A DNA stretch of 64,000 bases from Ancylostoma caninum (Eukaryota > Nematoda > Chromadorea > Rhabditida > Ancylostomatidae), in NCBI GenBank assembly GCA_037903475.1, contig JBAJFG010000136.1, positions 1,178,501 through 1,242,500 of the forward strand, in the 5' to 3' direction. Position 1 is the first letter of the stretch, and the number at the start of each line of letters is the position of its first letter. Shown here piece by piece: positions 22,430-33,421 of the stretch. The notes under the pieces are model-generated. The model was not told the DNA's origin and ran no database searches. It saw only the letters and a program-made list of their open reading frames with translations. The translations under genes and the position numbers were made by a program.

Positions 22430-22985
22430 CAGCGATGGGCGCCAGGTGTACTATGGGCCATTAGTGGCAGGATACGGCTATGCCGATGGAGGAGGGGTCC
22501 ACTGTGGCCCAGGTGTGAGGAACGCCAAGATGGGGATCCACCGATGAGGGTGGATCTAATGTGGCTCAAAAGGTAGGGAACTCCAGGATATGTTTTTGGG
22601 GATGAAGGAGGGGTCCACTGTGACCCAGGTGTGAGGAACGCCAAGATACGGGTCCAACGATGGGGGATGGGTCTGCTGTGGCCCAGTATTGTGAGAGACG
22701 CCGGGTTACGGGTCCACCAATGGATGGTGGGTCTGCTGTGGCCTAAAAGTCAAGGGGGTTCGCAGATGGAGGAGAAGTCCGATTTGGCTTAGCAGTTTGA
22801 GGAACGCCAGGACACGAGTTCACACATGGAGGTGAGGTCCACTGTGGCCCAGGTATGAGGAGCACCAAGGTACGAGTTCACCGATGAACGATGGGTCTGC
22901 TGTGACCCAAAAGTTGAGGGAAATCCAGGATATGGTCTCGCGGATGGAGGAGGAGTTCACCGTGGTTTAAAAGTGTAGGAGAGTG
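22430..22985 (-). repeat. ~60-bp minisatellite, diverged array
   Basis: Units of the form CGATGGAGGAGGGGTCCACTGTGGCCCAGGTGTGAGG and AACGCCAAGATACGGGTCC recur about nine times with strong divergence. GGGTCCACTGTGG parallels GGGTCCACTGCTGTG of the 9.4-kb array, so it may be a distant relative of the minisatellite-core family. No element ends were found. Confidence 0.75.
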
Positions 22986-24135
22986 TGCTGAGTGTCCTTC
23001 CCGCTTCTCTCATGTAGGGGGCTCTGTAGTTCAAGCATTACAAATTACGACGAATAAACAAATCACATTCTAGCTCAACCGCCTGCTTTTTCATGCCGGC
23101 AAAGTAAGGGTTGTTCTGATATACACCTCCTATCATAGAACCTTTTATTTTTTCATGTCGTGCAAAGAGGAATTTACTGTCTCAAAAAGCTTGATTCCGA
23201 TTGCCATTGCGTTGGTCTTTATCGGTAATGCTGGTCATTGCGCATAGCCATGCCTATCCCCTCTTTCCCTTTGCATGAACTCGTTGCATATGGCTTCCCT
23301 TAGCTTATTAAGCGAAATCTAAAAGTATAGGGAAAGCTAAAAAAAAGAGATGCAATGCAGCATTCCGTTTTTATGAATTGGTAGGACTATGGTGGATCAG
23401 TTTGGGTTATGAAGTGAATTTATGCGAAGGAAGCGAGCTTTGGAAAAGAACTGGCACATGTCATTAAAATAACCCACGGTAAACTTGTTAACGACCCCAA
23501 TTGACGAAGCAAATTTGAACGGCGCTAACATGTTAACCCTGGATAATCTAAGTGGTGCATGCCGGTCCAAGTCCGACGACAGTCGGAGAACAAGAGTGTT
23601 CATGAATCTTGTCACTGTTCCGAACCGTAATTTCAGGTCTATCTCTGTCCGATGGAACTCACCGATTATTGCCCTTACAAACTAATGGGAGGAAACGAAA
23701 CTCTTCATTTGTATTTTGACGAGGAGGGAGTGGAATACGACGGTATCATTGCAACATATTCAGCTATGATTACCATTATTATCATCACTATCAGTTTCAT
23801 AGCGCAACAAGTCTTACGTCGACAATGACTAGTGCACGGAGTCTAATTTTGAATGAAGTAGTGAGATGAGACAAATGATGCCGAGAAGAAAAGCAAGAAA
23901 CAGAATGCAGAACAAAGGCTCTTCTTCTAGCTACCGATTCAGAGGCACTGTGTTAGATCAGGGACCGCTTTCGAAGTTTTCACCTTAGTCGAACATTTGT
24001 GAACAGCTGAGCACAAATAATATGTACCCGAAGCTTCACGAAAACGTCGAAAACCTGACGAGTTAAGGGTTTCTTTGGTCGAGGGTTTCGAAATTCTGGG
24101 CCAGTGGACAAAAGGCTTCATTCCGCTGCGAAGCG
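22986..24135. other. Unannotated stretch, no supported gene
   Basis: A 66-codon plus frame and a 72-codon minus frame overlap at 23397-23685 without motifs. No repeats with ends were seen. Confidence 0.35.
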
Positions 24136-24500
24136 AATACTTGCTGCTCTAAAGTTCCCTCCCGCGGTAGATCCGCGGTAAGCGCAGTTGCAGTTGCCCT
24201 CGATAAATCCGCACAAGCCTACGGTGGAATACGTCACTCCCACACTGTGCCCGCAAGTGGCCGTAGTGGATCCACACATTCCCACGGTGGAACCGCTGTA
24301 TCATTGTTTCGCACTGTGGATCCGCACATTCTTGCGGTGGATCCGCAGTAGAACTGATCAGATAGACCATGAGCTTAAACGCACCACACATGTTGACACG
24401 TATGGCCTAGTGGATAGGAAGGCTCACTTCCAAGAATGTATTCAAAAGAATGGGTAAGGTTCAAACCCAATGGTGGAGAAGAGAGATGGGAGGACGATGT
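24136..24500 (+). repeat. Inverted-repeat element with tRNA-like boxes, partial copy
   Basis: It opens with CTCTAAAGTTCCCTCCCGCGG, a variant of the left end at 24784. It continues with ~21-bp repeats of CCGCGGTGGATCCGCACAT type, then AACTGATCAGAT...AAACGCACCACAC. A tRNA-like segment follows, with A-box TGGCCTAGTGG (24403-24413) and B-box GGTTCAAACCC (24458-24468). The same order is seen around 28340-28500. Confidence 0.65.
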
Positions 24501-24903
24501 AGAAAGCACCAGGAACTCTGCATTTCTCTTTCTTGATTAGGCACTACGCAGATTTACTACAGGTTGCTGCAGTGTTTTCCAAAAATACGGTAACAACGCT
24601 CGTTTCTCCCCTAAAGAAAATTGTTTTATCTCGAAGTTAAACTTGGTTGAGATGTCCTTCCGCAATGTTTTACCGGAACAGTGTTCCGGCCCACAAGTCG
24701 TTTGATTCAGGACTCAGCCAAAAAAATATTTTAGGTCCTATTGGTTCCAATGAATGACCTCTCGTTCACACCCTCTTAAGGATTACTCTGAACTTTCTGC
24801 CCGCCGTGGATCCGCGGTTGCCCACGATAATTCCGCACGTGCCCGCGGTGACAATCGGAAGTGACGTCACTCCCGCGCTATACCTGCACATGATCACGGT
24901 GGA

Positions 24904-27900
24904 TCTCCCTGCCACGGATCTCCCTCATAAGAGGGATCCCAGCCGGTTAGTCGCGAGGCTACGTGGCGCGTCCCCAGGTGGCGGATAGGGGGCTAATCGC
25001 GGACCACACGCGACCTTGTGCCTGCCCTGAGACGCGGGTGGATTCAGGGGATGGACTCCCTGTTTCTGCAGTGTCGGAACGATCCATACCTTCTGCCAGC
25101 GCGTGGGTGTGTTCATGCATGCGTGCGTGAGTGTACTTGCGTGTCTGCAGATTGTATCCTGCACATCTATCCGACCAAAAGCCCTGCATTCAAGTGACTG
25201 GGAGGTACAAGGGAGGCGGTTCGGAGTCGCCTCCAACAAATAAGCTCCATCGTCCACTCCCGGGAAGCCCGGCTAACTTCCCGGTGAAATCCTACCCTAG
25301 CTACCCGCGGGGGAATAGAGCCCAGCAAGCTATCTCCTAAGGGTTTTCTTTTTCTTAAAGCTCGACACAGCAATAATAAAGAGTGTTCCCCTGATCTCGG
25401 AAGAGTCACTGGTACGGCGGCGCCAGTGAGGACGAGGTCCGAGGGGTTATCTAGGCTGCCTAAAACCAGAAGGACTATGATGACGATCTGTACCTTCAAC
25501 GCACGCACGCTTGCATCGGAGGCTTCTATCGAGGATTTGATGATGCAGGCCAGGAAGATCAGGTACGACGTCATCGGACTGACCGAGACGAGGAGACACC
25601 GGCCACTGAACGCCACCTTCGACACTGGAGAAGAACTGTTCCTTGGAACCTGCGACAGTAGAGGAGTTGGTGGAGTCGGTGTCCTCGTCAACACGAACTT
25701 GGCCATGAACATCGATTCGTTCGAACAGCTAACAACCCGAATCGGACGTTTGCGACTGAGAAGATGTGGATCAATACCGGCCTTGACAATCTTCGTCGCC
25801 TATGCTCCAACATCCAGCTACGACGATGAAGAAATCGAGGCCTTCTACATGGACTTGGAGAAGTTCTACAGGGAAGACCACACTTTCTACAAGGTCATTG
25901 TTGGCGACTTCAACGCCAAGATTGGCCCTAGGAGAACGCCTGAGGAACTTCACATCGGTACCCACGGCCTACAGTGGAACGAACAGGGAGAGAGGCTGTC
26001 TGAGTTCATCATGACGACGAAGACCATCCATGGTAACTCACAGTTTCAGAAGCCAACCTCCCTACGGTGGACGTGGGAGTCACCCGGTGGAGAGTACCAT
26101 AATGAAATTGACCACATCATCGTCAATCGAAGGTTCTGCCTGACCGACGTCGGTGTTGTACCGAAGTTCTACACCGGATCAGACCATCGCCTCCTTCGTG
26201 CAAGATTCTTCTTCTCGCGCAAAGGAGAGAAAGCCGCGAAGTTCAAGAAGAGGGCTCCCAAATCCGTCATCAATTGGGATCTCTTCACTTCGTTAGCCGG
26301 CTTTTGGGAAGATGCCGTTGTCGACAACATCGACGAAGAATACGATCGGCTTGTTCAACATCTCTGCGACAGCGCAAGGAGAGCCGAGGGCTCAAGATCC
26401 ACCAAAAGACGACTGTCTTACGAGACCCTCGAGCTGATACGCCAGCGCGGAGTCGCGAGAGCCGCAGGCAACTACCAACTGACGTCCGAGCTCGCAAAAC
26501 GGTGCAGAGAAGCGATAAAAGAAGACCTTAAAGAGAGACGAGCAGCAGTATTGGCCGAAGCCGCAGAGGCAGGAAGAAGCATTCGCAACGCCCGCCGTGA
26601 CTTCGCCAATCGTAAGACCAAGATGACCGCCCTCCGGCGCCCAGAAGGAACAATTTCTTCATCAAGACGGGTAATGGAGAAGGTCATCCACGACTTCTAC
26701 TCGGATCTCTTCGATAGCCACGTCCATCTCCCCCAATATCACCCAAGGGAGGATGGATACGTTGTCCCATCAGTTCTCCCTTCCGAAGTCCGACATGCCA
26801 TCAAGTCGGTGAAGAATCGTACAGCACCGGGCCCCGACAGGATTCGACCGGAACATCTGAAGAACCTACCGCCAGTTCTTATCACCACCTTGGCTAGGCT
26901 CTTCACGCGGTACCTGTCGGAATGCAAGGTACCGAACCAATGGAAGACCAGCAGGACCGTGCTGCTGTACAAGAAGGGAGACCCACAGGACATCGGCAAT
27001 TATCGCCCCATCTGTCTGTTGTCCGTCATCTACAAGCTTTTCACTCGAGTGATTCTAAATAGGATCGAAAGGACATTAGATGAAGGACAGCCGTGCGAGC
27101 AAGCAGGGTTTCGAAAAGGATTCAGTACGATCGATCACATACACACGGTCACTAGACTCATTGAAGTATCGCGAGAGTATAAGATGCCTCTCTGTCTCAC
27201 GTTCATCGATTTGAAGAAAGCCTTCGACTCTGTGGAGACAGAGGCGGTCCTCAAAGCCCTGGGCAACCAGGGCATACCTACTCAGTACATCAAGATATTT
27301 CGTGAGCTCTACAGCAACTTCACGACCAGGATTTCTCCATTCTACGACGACATCACTATCGACGTCAAGAGAGGGGTTCGACAAGGCGACACCGTGTCGC
27401 CAAAACTATTCAGCGCCACTCTCGAAGACGTCATGCGAAGACTGGAATGGGATTGCATGGGAGTGCAAGTTGATGGCCGGCGACTTAACCACCTTCGCTT
27501 CGCTGACGACATCGTCCTTATAACACCAACTATCGGCGAAGCGGAACGGATGCTGGCCGACTTTGACGACGCGTGTGGAAAGATCGGTCTCCAACTGAAC
27601 CTGACGAAGACGATGTTCATGAGGAACGGATGGGTCCCGGATGCCCCATTCTCGCTCAACGGAACGACCATATCCGAATGCTCCAGCTACGTATATCTAG
27701 GTCGGGAAGTCAACATGATGAACGATCTCGCTCCAGAGCTGGGCAGGAGGAAGCGAGCGGCTTGGGGAGCCTACAAGAGCATCGAGGACGTAGTGAAGAA
27801 GACGAAGAACACCAGGCTCCGTGCCCACCTCTTCAATACAACGGTTCTCCCTGCTTTGACGTACGCCTCGGAAACCTGGGCGTTACGCAAGCAGGATGAG

Positions 27901-28332
27901 AATGCGGTCAACGTCATCGAACGCTCCATCGAGAGGGTGATGCTAGGAATAACCCGCCTCACACAAGTGAGGGCTGGAATACGGAGTTCCACCCTTCGTG
28001 AACAGTCGAAGATCAGGGACGCTGCCGCTTACGCCAAGTTGAGTAAGATCAGGTGGGCCGGACACGTGATGCGTCTTAACGACCACCGTTGGACAAGAGC
28101 CGTCAGCGACTGGACTCCACGGGACGTTAAGCGCACGACAGGAAGACCACCGACCCGATGGTCAGACTTCTTCACGAAGTCCTTCAAGGAAAGATATAAT
28201 GCTCTTCGTGTCCCTCGAACGGACAGAATCCACTGGACAACTCTGGCTCGCGAGAGGGACAAATGGAAGGATTGCTGGCGCCCGCTCGGTACATCCGAAG
28301 ATCAACGGGAGTCAAGGTGATCAAGGTGAAGG
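24904..28332 (+). mobile_element. Full-length RTE non-LTR retrotransposon
   Basis: The 3.43-kb insertion is bounded by a perfect 13-bp target duplication TGATCACGGTGGA (24891-24903 and 28333-28345). It holds a GC-rich ~570-bp 5' region, one intact reading frame and almost no 3' untranslated region. It ends in GGTGATCAAGGTGAAGG, a TGA/AGG-type tail like the short tandem tails of RTE elements. Joining the flanks gives the ~21-bp repeat pattern of the host element, which confirms the borders. The intact frame and perfect duplication mean a young insertion that could still be active. Confidence 0.93.
25477..28320 (+). CDS. RTE endonuclease/reverse transcriptase polyprotein
   Basis: This 947-residue protein (from the first in-frame ATG, preceding TCTGTACC-like coding) acts in target-primed reverse transcription: it nicks DNA and copies its own RNA. 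Residues 1-240 are an APE-type endonuclease (N8-A-R, E37 in LTETRR, Y109-A-P, G143-D-F-N, I-D-H at 211-213, S235-D-H). Residues ~430-690 are the reverse transcriptase (APGPDRI at 450, NYRPICLL at 508, D578 and D584 in IDLKKAFD, GVRQGD at 633, catalytic FADD at 675-678). A conserved RWAGHVMR tail lies near residue 862. A GTG 17 codons upstream could also start it, but ATG is preferred. There are no stops or frame shifts. Length and domain order fit RTE, whose members usually have about 1000 residues. Confidence 0.95.
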   Translation: MMTICTFNARTLASEASIEDLMMQARKIRYDVIGLTETRRHRPLNATFDTGEELFLGTCDSRGVGGVGVLVNTNLAMNIDSFEQLTTRIGRLRLRRCGSIPALTIFVAYAPTSSYDDEEIEAFYMDLEKFYREDHTFYKVIVGDFNAKIGPRRTPEELHIGTHGLQWNEQGERLSEFIMTTKTIHGNSQFQKPTSLRWTWESPGGEYHNEIDHIIVNRRFCLTDVGVVPKFYTGSDHRLLRARFFFSRKGEKAAKFKKRAPKSVINWDLFTSLAGFWEDAVVDNIDEEYDRLVQHLCDSARRAEGSRSTKRRLSYETLELIRQRGVARAAGNYQLTSELAKRCREAIKEDLKERRAAVLAEAAEAGRSIRNARRDFANRKTKMTALRRPEGTISSSRRVMEKVIHDFYSDLFDSHVHLPQYHPREDGYVVPSVLPSEVRHAIKSVKNRTAPGPDRIRPEHLKNLPPVLITTLARLFTRYLSECKVPNQWKTSRTVLLYKKGDPQDIGNYRPICLLSVIYKLFTRVILNRIERTLDEGQPCEQAGFRKGFSTIDHIHTVTRLIEVSREYKMPLCLTFIDLKKAFDSVETEAVLKALGNQGIPTQYIKIFRELYSNFTTRISPFYDDITIDVKRGVRQGDTVSPKLFSATLEDVMRRLEWDCMGVQVDGRRLNHLRFADDIVLITPTIGEAERMLADFDDACGKIGLQLNLTKTMFMRNGWVPDAPFSLNGTTISECSSYVYLGREVNMMNDLAPELGRRKRAAWGAYKSIEDVVKKTKNTRLRAHLFNTTVLPALTYASETWALRKQDENAVNVIERSIERVMLGITRLTQVRAGIRSSTLREQSKIRDAAAYAKLSKIRWAGHVMRLNDHRWTRAVSDWTPRDVKRTTGRPPTRWSDFFTKSFKERYNALRVPRTDRIHWTTLARERDKWKDCWRPLGTSEDQRESR

Positions 28333-28426
28333 TGATCACGGTGGACCCGCACATGCCCTCGATGGATCCGCATCAGAGCTGATTGGGTCATCAATGCCAA
28401 TAAAACCTCCACGCACGATACACGCA

Positions 28427-28491
28427 TGGCCGAATGGATAAGAGAGCGGTCCTGGAAACATGAGTTCGAGAAGGTACGTGGGTTCGAATCC
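28427..28491 (+). ncRNA. tRNA-like segment inside inverted-repeat element
   Basis: A-box TGGCCGAATGG (28427-28437) and a perfect B-box GGTTCGAATCC (28481-28491) lie at a spacing that fits a tRNA with a long variable arm (Leu or Ser type). No matching acceptor stem is clear. It could drive Pol III transcription of the right part of the element. Confidence 0.55.
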
Positions 28492-29142
28492 AATGATGTA
28501 GAAACGCTTGCAGGATGAAATGGATTTGCCTGGTCCTCCTCATGACAGGGCCTTCGATACAGGAGCACTTTTGGAAAAAAATAATGTCCTCTTGAAAATG
28601 CATGTTCCCGCGGTGGGCGCACACATACCCGCGGTGGACCCGCACGTGCCCGTAGTAGCGAACCGACGCTCCACCTCGGACGTACCGCGGATCCACCGCG
28701 GGCAGAAAGTTCAGAGTAGAGATTAATTGAGCAAGCACTCCAAAAAGGGTTGGATGACCTAAACCGCAGCCACTTGCGCGCCGCGATCGGCGACCCCTCT
28801 CAGCATATTGAGTCCTGTTTCAGATCTGACAGGGGATATCCCGAGGTGAAGGGTTTCTTTATCTTGGTGGTGACCTGGTAACTAGCAATCCTAGGACTGT
28901 TTCAAATTACATACAAATTCTTTTTCGCTGCACATACATATTTATGTATTTATGGCCCACCCTGTATTTTAGTCGAACTGCCGCATGGAACACCCTACCA
29001 GTTGGGGCTTGCTTTCGCTAGCATGAATTAAAGGATTAGTAGTGACAATGTGTGATGATTAATAATACACTTGATAAGAAATGGCGTGCTCATGGCTTAA
29101 GTGTCACTTTATACTAATTTTCCCATGTTCATCACCATTAAA

Positions 29143-29290
29143 ATGCATGCAGGACCACTTTTAGAAGAAAATAATCAGTCCCTTGAAAATGTATGTTCAC
29201 GCGGTGGACGCACACATGCTCGTGGTGGCCAACCGACTCCCCATCTCGGACGAACCGCAGATCCACCGCGGGCGGAAATTCCAGAATTAA
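29143..29290 (+). repeat. 3' fragment of the inverted-repeat/tRNA-like element
   Basis: GGACCACTTTTAGAAGAAAATAATC, CGCGGTGGACGCACACATG and CCGCAGATCCACCGCGGGCGG repeat the right part of the element at 28565-28718 in the same order. It ends just before a TTAA (29287-29290). Confidence 0.65.
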
Positions 29291-30645
29291 GGTGCGGCAT
29301 GGTTTTCGAACACGACAGTACTTGTTCTGTCGATAATGGCTACTGCTGGGAAGTTCATTTTGATGTGCGAGTGTCCAGGCAAAAAAAATCGATGCTTTAA
29401 ATCCGGCATCCTTTTACTCTTCTCAACAGGCTGACCGCAACTGTGTAGGTTTTAGCCAAAGAAATTTACGGTTTTGCGGTTTTCGGAAGGGTAAACGTTG
29501 CGATTTGGACCAGCTATCCGGTGAAAACTGGGAAGAAGGCGACGAAGCTCCTGTATCTAAGGAAAACCCGGCTTTGCTAACCGTGGCATTTATTTACACA
29601 ACACGGCTCGGAAGAACTTCATTCTTCCCTTTTTCGTTGATATCTTTCCGATTAACCAGTTTTCTCGGAAATTTGGGACAAAATTCTAGAAATTCTACCC
29701 CAGTGTCGACCGAAACACTGGTTGAATTTAGGGATACCTGTTCAACAAGTTAATACATGTTGGTGTGAGTGCCGTAGACAACATAAGTGAATGGGGAGGG
29801 ACCAGGCTGCTAGACTAGGGGCTAGTGAAACATGTTTTGCCATTCCTAGACAAGATTTAAAGGCAGGGGCCCACCTCATTCCGCCTGCTGGAATTGTATA
29901 CATATCCTAGACCTTCTCACCATGTTGATCTCGGTTATGTACATCAAAAGGCTCAAAACCGACGAAGATCGCTCCAAAAAAACAGATGGCTGTGCTGGCT
30001 ACCTGCCACGGCAGCAACGTTCGCCAACGAGTCTTGACGTATTCAATCGATAAGATCAAGGGCTTCACACGTCAACTCGGGTTGGCAAACTGTTACGGCC
30101 CCCGTCACGGAAAACGGGTTTAGTCGAGGGGATGCACAATCTGTCATTACCTCAACCACGAATGTGAGGTCTTTGATATGTTTTTACAGAATCCTGGAAG
30201 GGGCGGGGCGGGTATTGAATCGGCTTTGGGTACTAATAGTGAAGATTCTGCCTGGAGACTGCCTTTAAGAGTATCTCCAGACTTCGCCAGTTCAAAATGA
30301 ATAAAAATGGACCGGCGATGAAAGAGATAGGGATCGTGGATATGATACGTACGCACCACGTTACATCGCCATGGATCGCTGCCAAACGGAGCTCATTGCC
30401 CGTACTCTCGAAGTTGTGCCCAAAATGAATTGGCGATGTGAGAGATAGCGATAGTGGAAACGATGCCTATCGATGGTGACGTCCCTTTATTATCATTCCT
30501 CTCACATCTGGGGTCTCCTCATTCACGTTATCCATGTGGCGATCACGACGACAACCGGCTGTTGTGGCGATCGCTACGATTGCTGGCCAAGTCTGGGGAT
30601 TTTCTAACCTCTCATCCGCTTTCCTCGGTTTTTTAGCAAGGGAAG
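29291..30645. other. Unannotated stretch, no supported gene
   Basis: Short frames only (for example 29505-29753, 82 codons, no motif). The half-site repeats ATGAATTGGCGATGTGAGAGATAG and AAAATGGACCGGCGATGAAAGAGATAG (30295-30450) suggest a small local duplication. No gene is supported. Confidence 0.35.
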
Positions 30646-30647
30646 TT

Positions 30648-30790
30648 TCAATATCAAATTGGCCTTCAAAATAGGGTTTTAACTTTTTTCAAAGACTTCA
30701 AGCACATGATGGAATCAGCGCGTCGAGTAGAACCGGATTTTGTTGATATCTCTATACCCTTAATGAGGTGACACACTGCATTTAAAGGTA
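30648..30790 (-). repeat. Dispersed repeat, inverted relative to 14070-14200
   Basis: The reverse complement matches 14070-14200 over about 130 bp (TTTAAATGCAGTGTGTCACC, GATATCAACAAAATCCGGTT). Its nature is unknown. Confidence 0.6.
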
Positions 30791-31053
30791 GCGCCCGCAC
30801 AAATCTTCGTGTTTTGAAGTTTTGCTGGACCAGAAAAATCAGTGCTTCCCCAAGCATTCTTAAACTTGGCTTAACCTTGTCCTGATTTTCCACTCTAACG
30901 AGTCCCGGCGCACCGCTCCCCCCCCCCCACCGCAGGCCCCGTATACAGGGGTTTCCACAATGCTGGGCGCCGGAGCACACCTGGACCCCTCCTTGAGAAG
31001 GCCTGATTAATCGCATATTTCCTTACCAACAGTATCATAATAAGGTGTTTTAA

Positions 31054-31260
31054 CGTGTGGCGCAGTGGTAACAGGCTCGCCGCGCACGCACACGATCGAT
31101 GGTTCGATCCCGCCCGAGGCCAACCAAGCCTTCCATCCCTCCGGGGTCGGTAAATTGATACCAGAGGAGTCTGGGAGGATGAAGCACTGACTTGGTACAT
31201 CGGGTGCCCCCCGCAAGTCATTGTACAGGGCACATACGCATTCAACGCCTATACGATGCT
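31054..31260 (+). mobile_element. tRNA-derived SINE
   Basis: The head has A-box TGGCGCAGTGG (31058-31068) and a perfect B-box GGTTCGATCCC (31101-31111). A tRNA-unrelated body follows (GGGGTCGGTAAATTGATACC, GTCTGGGAGGATGAAGCACT, GGTACATCGGGTGC). This body type is, to my knowledge, common in strongylid nematode genomes. No clear target duplication or tail was found. Confidence 0.75.
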
Positions 31261-31599
31261 CAGATGAAGTCGAATGCGTGGCGCATCCCTCGTGACGGAT
31301 TGATCAACGCCGACCACTTTATCCTTTGTCCTTTTATATTATGCAGCTTGAAAACCTCGTAAACTGTCTTACATCGTATGCAACGTGACGGCCAGCGTCT
31401 AATTCTCTCGCTTTTATTTTTGGCGATTGTATTTATCATCATCTTCACGAAGGGAACCATACGAGGACGGGTCCCACCCAGCCATGTGCGGAAGTAAAAT
31501 TTTAAAACCCGTGAAACGTTAAACGGAGAAGGGAAGGCCAAAGATGGGGGAAACAAAAAGTTCGCTTTCGTTACATAGTACTACTGAACAAATGCGGTG

Positions 31600-32365
31600 A
31601 TCCAGCCAACATAACAACCTACAGAACTATCTCACTGCATTCAATACTACATAAGGTTTTGACGAAGCTTATCACCCCCCTATTGGAAGAGAACGTGTGC
31701 CGATGTACTTCCTCCAGAGCAGGCGGGTTTCTGAAGAAACTTCTTGTCGGTTGATCACATTCGGACCATCACCACCTTGCTAGAGAAGTCCTACGAGTTG
31801 AATGTGAGCATTTGTCTTTTGTTTATTGATTTCTAAAAAGCTTATGACAGTGTCGAGCTACCTGCACTCTGGGACTTAATGAAAATATTCGGTTTTGACC
31901 AAGGACTGATCAGGTTGGTGCAACTACTATATGCGAGGTAGAGCTGCAGCACGGAATTGCGATCGCTCTACAGAATCTTAAGTGGAATGAGGTGTGAAGC
32001 AAAGCGATTTTCATCCACCTCTTCTTTTCAATATGGTTCCCAGGGACTAAATAACGTGCAATGGCAAGGCCGAGTATTTCGCCTGAATGAAAGATTGCCC
32101 ACAAGAATGATGTAGTTCTCATCGTCAATAATGCTGCAGAGCTGACTGAGATGGCACTTGCCGATGCAGTGGACAGCATCGGTCTTGGGACGAGTTTTGC
32201 GAGGACAAAGTGGCTACACAATCAGAGCAACTCTCGTAACTCGGATGAACAAACTGCCTTGTGCACGAAACCTTAGAAGAAGTAGGAGAGTTCATGCCTT
32301 GGACAACTTGTCTCTTGCCCACAAAATCCTATAAAGGCTATGCGTCGTCGGATTCACCTGGGAAG
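31600..32365 (+). mobile_element. Non-LTR retrotransposon reverse transcriptase fragment
   Basis: Plus-strand frames give NPANITTYRTISLHSILHKV, an A-G-F-like block, then VSICLLFIDF and (after a stop) KAYDSVELPALWDLM. Together these are the N-Y-R and motif A regions of a LINE reverse transcriptase. QGLIRLVQLLYAR follows. Stops interrupt every frame and FADD is not recognisable. The clade is uncertain (RTE-like or related). It sits between the two left termini of the hAT-like composite. Confidence 0.6.
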
Positions 32366-32584
32366 AGCAATCTATTTTAAATATCGTTCATTACTGCGCG
32401 CACTGAGGGTCGCAATCAGGCATGTGCGGAAGTAAAATTTTGAATCTCGTGAAACGTAAAACGGAAAACGGAAGGCCAGAAATGGGCGGAAAACGGAAAC
32501 ATATGTTTGTGACCAAAAGTCATCTTCAACATTGGATTTTCTAGGTATCTTCTTCATGAGCATGAGTAGCCACTCTTTCAAGTA

Positions 32585-33421
32585 TTAGGGTGGTAAGAGT
32601 CTTGAGCTGTTTCAGACTTTTTTCTGCTTTATTTTATTACTCAGCATACAATGGAATTTACTCAACAATATAATCAACATAGTTAGTTACTGCAGTTTCC
32701 CGCACAGTGGATAGGTCAGCGGTCCCCTTCTCCCTGAGCTGAAGAAGCTGGGAGCCAAAGAAATCGCTGACCGTCCTTTCAACATCGTCATCTTTGGTGA
32801 ATTCTTTCATAGATAGGAATGCCTTATACGAGCGGAATAAGTGGTAGTCGGAGGGGGCAATGTCCGAACCCATTTTTTCACGGGTCTCCTTAGCTTGACG
32901 AGGGCCTAACGTATCGTGCAGAAGGTGTACAGAATCTCATCTCGGCCGTTTTTTTAACAGTGTCTGCGAGTTCCTGGAGCTGATGACATAAATGTTACCG
33001 GTGACTGTGTGTGCTTGCGTGAGCAGCTCGTAATACAACATTCATTACGAATTCCGGGCGTAGCAAAAGGAGGCACCTGTCTGGGTGGGAGTTGCGATTT
33101 GGCGGGTCACCTCCTCGAGGGAGGCACGTGGCATGATGCATGTTGGAATGGTAGAGAACCCAACTCTCATCTAAGATAATCAGGTCTTCCAGAAACTCCT
33201 TTCGGTGCGGGAAGAAAAGGAAAGAGTAGTTATGGCTCGGAAGTGCTCCTGTAGAATTGATGTTGTAACGGAAGTTAAGGAAGGGAAGCCGGCCATATAT
33301 GCCTATAATGGAGAAGTTCCGGGAATGGCCTACAAATATCACGTGATAGATCATGGGCACCGATCAATAATCGTTCTGGGCCCTGCAAAAAAACCGGCTC
33401 AAGATTTTCTTACCACCCTAA
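32585..33421 (-). mobile_element. Mariner-type transposon, internally deleted, nested in hAT-like element
   Basis: Ends TTAGGGTGGTAAGAGTCTTG and CAAGATTTTCTTACCACCCTAA are flanked by TA (32583-32584 and 33422-33423). A 71-codon minus-strand frame (32873-32658) gives IAPSDYHLFRSYKAFLSMKE and then a DFFGSQLLQLREKGTADL-type tail, the C-terminal catalytic end of mariner transposase with the third acidic residue (D of PSDY). The 837-bp length shows a large deletion, so it is inactive. The uninterrupted counterpart of the insertion site is at about 3613. Confidence 0.9.

Larger units (their letters stand above)
24784..28718. mobile_element. Inverted-repeat element carrying Pol III-like boxes, host of the RTE insertion
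   Basis: The left end TACTCTGAACTTTCTGCCCG...GTGGATCCGCGG is mirrored by the right end CCGCGGATCCACCGCGGGCAGAAAGTTCAGAGTA. TTAA occurs just outside both ends (24777-24780 and 28723-28726), so a TTAA target is possible but not proven. The interior has ~21-bp repeats (CCCGCGGTGGACCCGCACAT) and a tRNA-like segment at 28427-28491. The RTE at 24904-28332 splits the left half. Without it the element would be only about 0.5 kb. Other copies: 24136-24500 and 29143-29290. Confidence 0.7.
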
